Positions 13,734 to 15,570 of a stretch of DNA of 15,570 nucleotides are shown here, piece by piece. The translations under genes were made by a program, and so were the position numbers. Positions within the stretch are counted from its first letter, which is position 1. Every line of letters begins with the position of its first letter. Source of the stretch: Spirochaetaceae bacterium (lineage in GTDB: Bacteria; Spirochaetota; Spirochaetia; UBA9216); assembly GCA_028527945.1 (NCBI GenBank), contig JAQQAK010000245.1:1-15570 (forward strand). The letters are read 5' to 3'. The notes beneath the pieces are model-generated. The model was given only the letters and a program-made list of their open reading frames with translations, did not search any database and had not been told where the DNA came from.

Positions 13734-14810
13734 ATGATACCAGTTATAATTGTTACAGGATTTTTAGGCTCAGGAAAAACATCTCTTCTTGCAAGGCAGC
13801 TAGATAAAAACGAAACAGACAGTCTATCTGTTATCGTACATGATCTTGGAGAAGAAAATATCGATATAGCGTATCTCCAGGGAGGAGAGCATGTCAATCT
13901 CGCGTCAAAAGGGCGACTTCGGTCAGTATCCTCTGGTCATTTATCAAGCACACATGAAAAACAGCTTATAACTGAGATTACTGCTCAGGCAGAAACAGAA
14001 CCGAGGCCTTCAGCAATTTTAGTAGAGTCATCTGGAGCAGCGGACGTAACAGCGTTGACAAAACATCTACAAGAGTCAAAAGACAAGTGGGAGATTGTTT
14101 CGGTCGTAACTGTTATAGATACTTCATTGCTGCCTTATTACCTCAAAGATCCAATTATCGCTCCTCTTATTGAACGCCAAACATCTATAGCGTCACTTTT
14201 GATTCTTAATAAGTGGGATCGGGCTTCAATCAAAGAGAAGCGCGCGGCTAAAAAATATATACGAGCTCTTACTAATAAAACCGGAGCTTCTGTAATTCGT
14301 TCTGTCTTCGGTGATATTTCAACTAAAGAATTACTCAAGCATCGCCCCATTCCTTGTGAAATGAATCTTGCAAACAGTAATGCTGGAGCATCTATTGATT
14401 CGGTGCATCTAAAGGCTCGCCGGCCATTCCATCCTGAAAGACTTGAAGCATGGCTCCGTTGTTCATGGCCAGGAATAGTACGAGTAAAGGGATTCATATG
14501 GCTGGCTTCTGATATGGACGGAATTTACGTTATTGATGCCGCAGGGCCCCAGAGAGAAATAGGACTGGAGGGAACTTGGTATGCATCAACCAACGATGAA
14601 ACCATTAAAAATGATACAGAAGTACAAAAACTGATTGCCGGATATCCATGGGGTGATCGCCGGCAGGCACTTACTGTAATAGGGAGTTCTTCAGGCGTAT
14701 CTGCCGCGGCAAAAGCACTTGAATCAGCATTGCTCAGTGATAAAGAGATGTCAGAGGGGCCAGCGGCATGGAAAGTTTATCCCGATCCTCTGACTCCTCA
14801 ATTCTCCTGA
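13734..14810 (+). CDS. CobW/COG0523-type metal-chaperone GTPase lacking the cysteine motif
   Basis: A 358-residue G3E-family GTPase. COG0523 proteins deliver or manage metals, most often zinc under starvation. Visible motifs are Walker A G-F-L-G-S-G-K-T (9-16), the V-E-S-S-G region (98-101) and the guanine-binding N-K-W-D (159-162). The C-terminal domain has R-R-P-F-H-P-E-R-L (229-237), V-K-G-F-I-W-L-A (251-258) and G-D-R-R-Q (307-311), as in actinobacterial-type members. The hallmark metal motif G-C-x-[CS]-C expected near residue 68 reads G-H-L-S-S (68-72), and the protein has only two cysteines in all (208 and 243). The ATG is the only start that fits the family N-terminus (the frame is closed at 13704), yet it has no SD site and directly follows a palindrome. 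Zinc-independent L33 and L28 genes follow, supporting a zinc-starvation role. Confidence 0.9.
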   Translation: MIPVIIVTGFLGSGKTSLLARQLDKNETDSLSVIVHDLGEENIDIAYLQGGEHVNLASKGRLRSVSSGHLSSTHEKQLITEITAQAETEPRPSAILVESSGAADVTALTKHLQESKDKWEIVSVVTVIDTSLLPYYLKDPIIAPLIERQTSIASLLILNKWDRASIKEKRAAKKYIRALTNKTGASVIRSVFGDISTKELLKHRPIPCEMNLANSNAGASIDSVHLKARRPFHPERLEAWLRCSWPGIVRVKGFIWLASDMDGIYVIDAAGPQREIGLEGTWYASTNDETIKNDTEVQKLIAGYPWGDRRQALTVIGSSSGVSAAAKALESALLSDKEMSEGPAAWKVYPDPLTPQFS

Positions 14811-14813
14811 TAG

Positions 14814-14876
14814 GTTAACATAACTTACATAGTTAGTTGACATTTATAGTTGTTTCATGGTAATACCTTGTATTAC
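14814..14876 (+). promoter_or_regulatory. Promoter of the L33-L28 pair with candidate Zur operators
   Basis: A perfect -35 TTGACA (14837-14842) is followed after 18 bases by TAATAC (14861-14866). The -10 is embedded in a perfect 7-3-7 palindrome, GTAATAC-CTT-GTATTAC (14860-14876), ideally placed for repression. Just upstream lies GTTA-ACA-TAAC (14814-14824), which shares the GTTA-N3-TAAC pattern found at the cobW start. The products point to zinc-dependent control, but the regulator is not in the window. Confidence 0.6.
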
Positions 14877-14886
14877 TCAGTAAGCC

Positions 14887-14926
14887 ATTCAGAACTACAA
14901 GAATGTAAATCTCACCGTTTCTGAAT
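14887..14926 (+). promoter_or_regulatory. Leader inverted repeat upstream of L33
   Basis: ATTCAGAA (14887-14894) and TTCTGAAT (14919-14926) form a perfect 8-bp inverted repeat with a 24-base loop, inside the untranslated leader and 20 bp before the L33 ribosome-binding site. It could be an mRNA stem-loop influencing translation or stability. Confidence 0.35.
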
Positions 14927-14960
14927 TTGCGTGAAGCTTAAATATCAGGAGTTTTTATAT

Positions 14961-15134
14961 ATGGCAAAAAAAGTGAATAAGGGAGCAGCCAAAGTCTGCC
15001 TAAAAAGCACGGAAAGTCCCCATTGCTACTATACAACCAAGAATAAAAGAAACTTGCCCAACAAAATGGAAATCATGAAATATGATCCTGTTGTTGGAAA
15101 ACATGTAATGTATAAAGAAACTGGCAAATTTTAA
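14961..15134 (+). CDS. rpmG: Ribosomal protein L33, zinc-independent (C-minus) paralogue
   Basis: A 57-residue large-subunit ribosomal protein. Typical L33 features are the basic N-terminus, Y-Y-T-T-K-N-K-R, the M-E-I-M-K-Y-D-P-V-V segment and the C-terminal K-E-T-G-K. Zinc-binding L33 has two CxxC pairs; here there are only two isolated cysteines (13 and 22), and the second pair is replaced by D-P-V-V-G-K-H, as in E. coli-type L33. It is therefore the zinc-independent form. Bacteria with both forms switch to this one when zinc is scarce, usually under Zur, and this gene sits next to cobW and a similar L28. The ATG at 14961 is preceded by AGGAG with nine bases spacing; an upstream in-frame codon would add ten unrelated residues. 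A zinc-binding paralogue is expected elsewhere in the genome but cannot be seen here. Confidence 0.92.
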   Translation: MAKKVNKGAAKVCLKSTESPHCYYTTKNKRNLPNKMEIMKYDPVVGKHVMYKETGKF

Positions 15135-15154
15135 ACTTACGATTGGAGAATAAT

Positions 15155-15394
15155 ATGTCACGAAAATGCAAAATAACAGGAAAAAAACCTATGGCTGGTA
15201 ATAATGTTTCCAAATCACATCTAAAAACAAAGAGATGGCAAAAGCCCAATATTCACTATAAAAGAATCTATGATCCTGAATTGGGATATGAAGTAAGGTT
15301 GCGATTGTCAACAAGGGCGCTTCGAAGCATATCAAAAGACGGCCTTTCTGCCTATTTGAGAAAAAAAAGACTTACACTAAAAGACATAATGTAG
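15155..15394 (+). CDS. rpmB: Ribosomal protein L28, zinc-independent (C-minus) paralogue
   Basis: A 79-residue large-subunit ribosomal protein of usual L28 length. Diagnostic segments are M-S-R-K-C-K-I-T-G-K-K-P, G-N-N-V-S-K-S-H-L-K-T-K-R and the C-terminal half with L-R-L-S-T-R-A-L-R-S-I. The first cysteine (5) is followed by T at the place where zinc-binding L28 has its second CxxC cysteine, and the downstream pair is also missing, so this is the zinc-independent form. It begins 20 bp after the L33 stop. The chosen ATG has TTGGAG six bases upstream; an earlier in-frame TTG lies inside that site. L33 and L28 are probably co-transcribed from the promoter at 14837-14866. Repression by a zinc sensor is inferred from gene content and the palindromes, not proven. 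Confidence 0.92.
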   Translation: MSRKCKITGKKPMAGNNVSKSHLKTKRWQKPNIHYKRIYDPELGYEVRLRLSTRALRSISKDGLSAYLRKKRLTLKDIM

Positions 15395-15404
15395 AACTAT
15401 CATG

Positions 15405-15423
15405 AATAATGATTCTCATATTG
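15405..15423. promoter_or_regulatory. Fur-family-box-like palindrome downstream of L28
   Basis: ATGA-TTC-TCAT sits in an AT-rich 19-mer that matches 13 of the 19 positions of the classical Fur consensus by eye. It might serve a gene beyond the window. Apart from this and the palindrome that follows, I see nothing in the last 176 bp. Confidence 0.2.
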
Positions 15424-15430
15424 TCTGATG

Positions 15431-15461
15431 CTCTTTTAAAACTTAGGAAGTTTTGAAAGAG
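15431..15461. repeat. Palindromic element related to the one at 9100-9133 (copy 2), downstream of L28
   Basis: CTCTTTTAAAACTT (15431-15444) pairs with AAGTTTTGAAAGAG (15448-15461) across a 3-base loop, with one wobble position. The arm shares GCTCTTTTAAAACT with the copy at 9100. It begins 36 bp after the L28 stop. It is a likely hairpin terminator or a dispersed palindromic repeat; no T tract follows. Confidence 0.6.
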
Positions 15462-15570
15462 GCTCGTCTGTAAAAGATTCTGTGTAACTGGCTAATTTGT
15501 TACTGGAAGATAAAGTAATCTAGAAAATTCTACACGGCAATAAGGCTTTTTCTGTATGACATTGGAGTAT

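Noticed and set aside
14138..14497. Minus-strand frame inside the cobW gene
   Set aside because: It is a shadow of a well-supported GTPase gene and has no recognisable domain.

Overview
The window is a moderately AT-rich bacterial stretch with a compact layout: ATGA overlaps, good Shine-Dalgarno (SD) sites and short gaps. The relaxed lipoprotein lipobox (T-S-C), exported proteins and overall gene style suggest a host-associated spirochaete, possibly Treponema-like. This is inference only; no rRNA or marker gene is present.

Region 1 (1-3114) is a metal-transport block. A P1B-type heavy-metal ATPase without an N-terminal metal-binding domain lies between two TetR-family regulators. One is divergent and intact; the other is downstream and cut by the window edge. 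Region 2 (3193-3477) is a small cysteine-rich orphan protein behind a near-consensus promoter. Region 3 (3560-8343) is a complete sugar-type (RbsA/MglA class) ABC importer operon in the order ATPase, permease, permease, lipoprotein binding protein, ending at a clear hairpin terminator. Its substrate cannot be read from sequence. Region 4 (8344-9133) holds an unexplained GC-rich structured block, a CDP-alcohol phosphatidyltransferase and a perfect 34-bp palindrome whose relative recurs near the right end of the window.

Region 5 (9284-12811, minus strand) is a translationally coupled pair of full-length ABC exporter-fold proteins of the YbtP/YbtQ kind. The first gene carries a single-base frameshift. 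Its promoter overlaps a TTAGC-N4-GCTAA operator-like repeat. Region 6 (12993-13580) is a nitroreductase-family protein with a Sec signal peptide.

Region 7 (13700-15570) is the most interesting part. It is a probable zinc-starvation set: a COG0523/CobW-type GTPase followed by zinc-independent (cysteine-pair-free) paralogues of ribosomal proteins L33 and L28. The GTPase has lost the hallmark cysteine metal-binding motif (G-H-L-S-S where the family has G-C-x-[CS]-C). The cobW start and the L33 promoter share a GTTA-N3-TAAC repeat, and the L33 -10 box is embedded in a perfect 7-3-7 palindrome. Together these are good candidates for Zur-type operators.

There is no CRISPR array, tRNA, rRNA or insertion-sequence transposase in the window.
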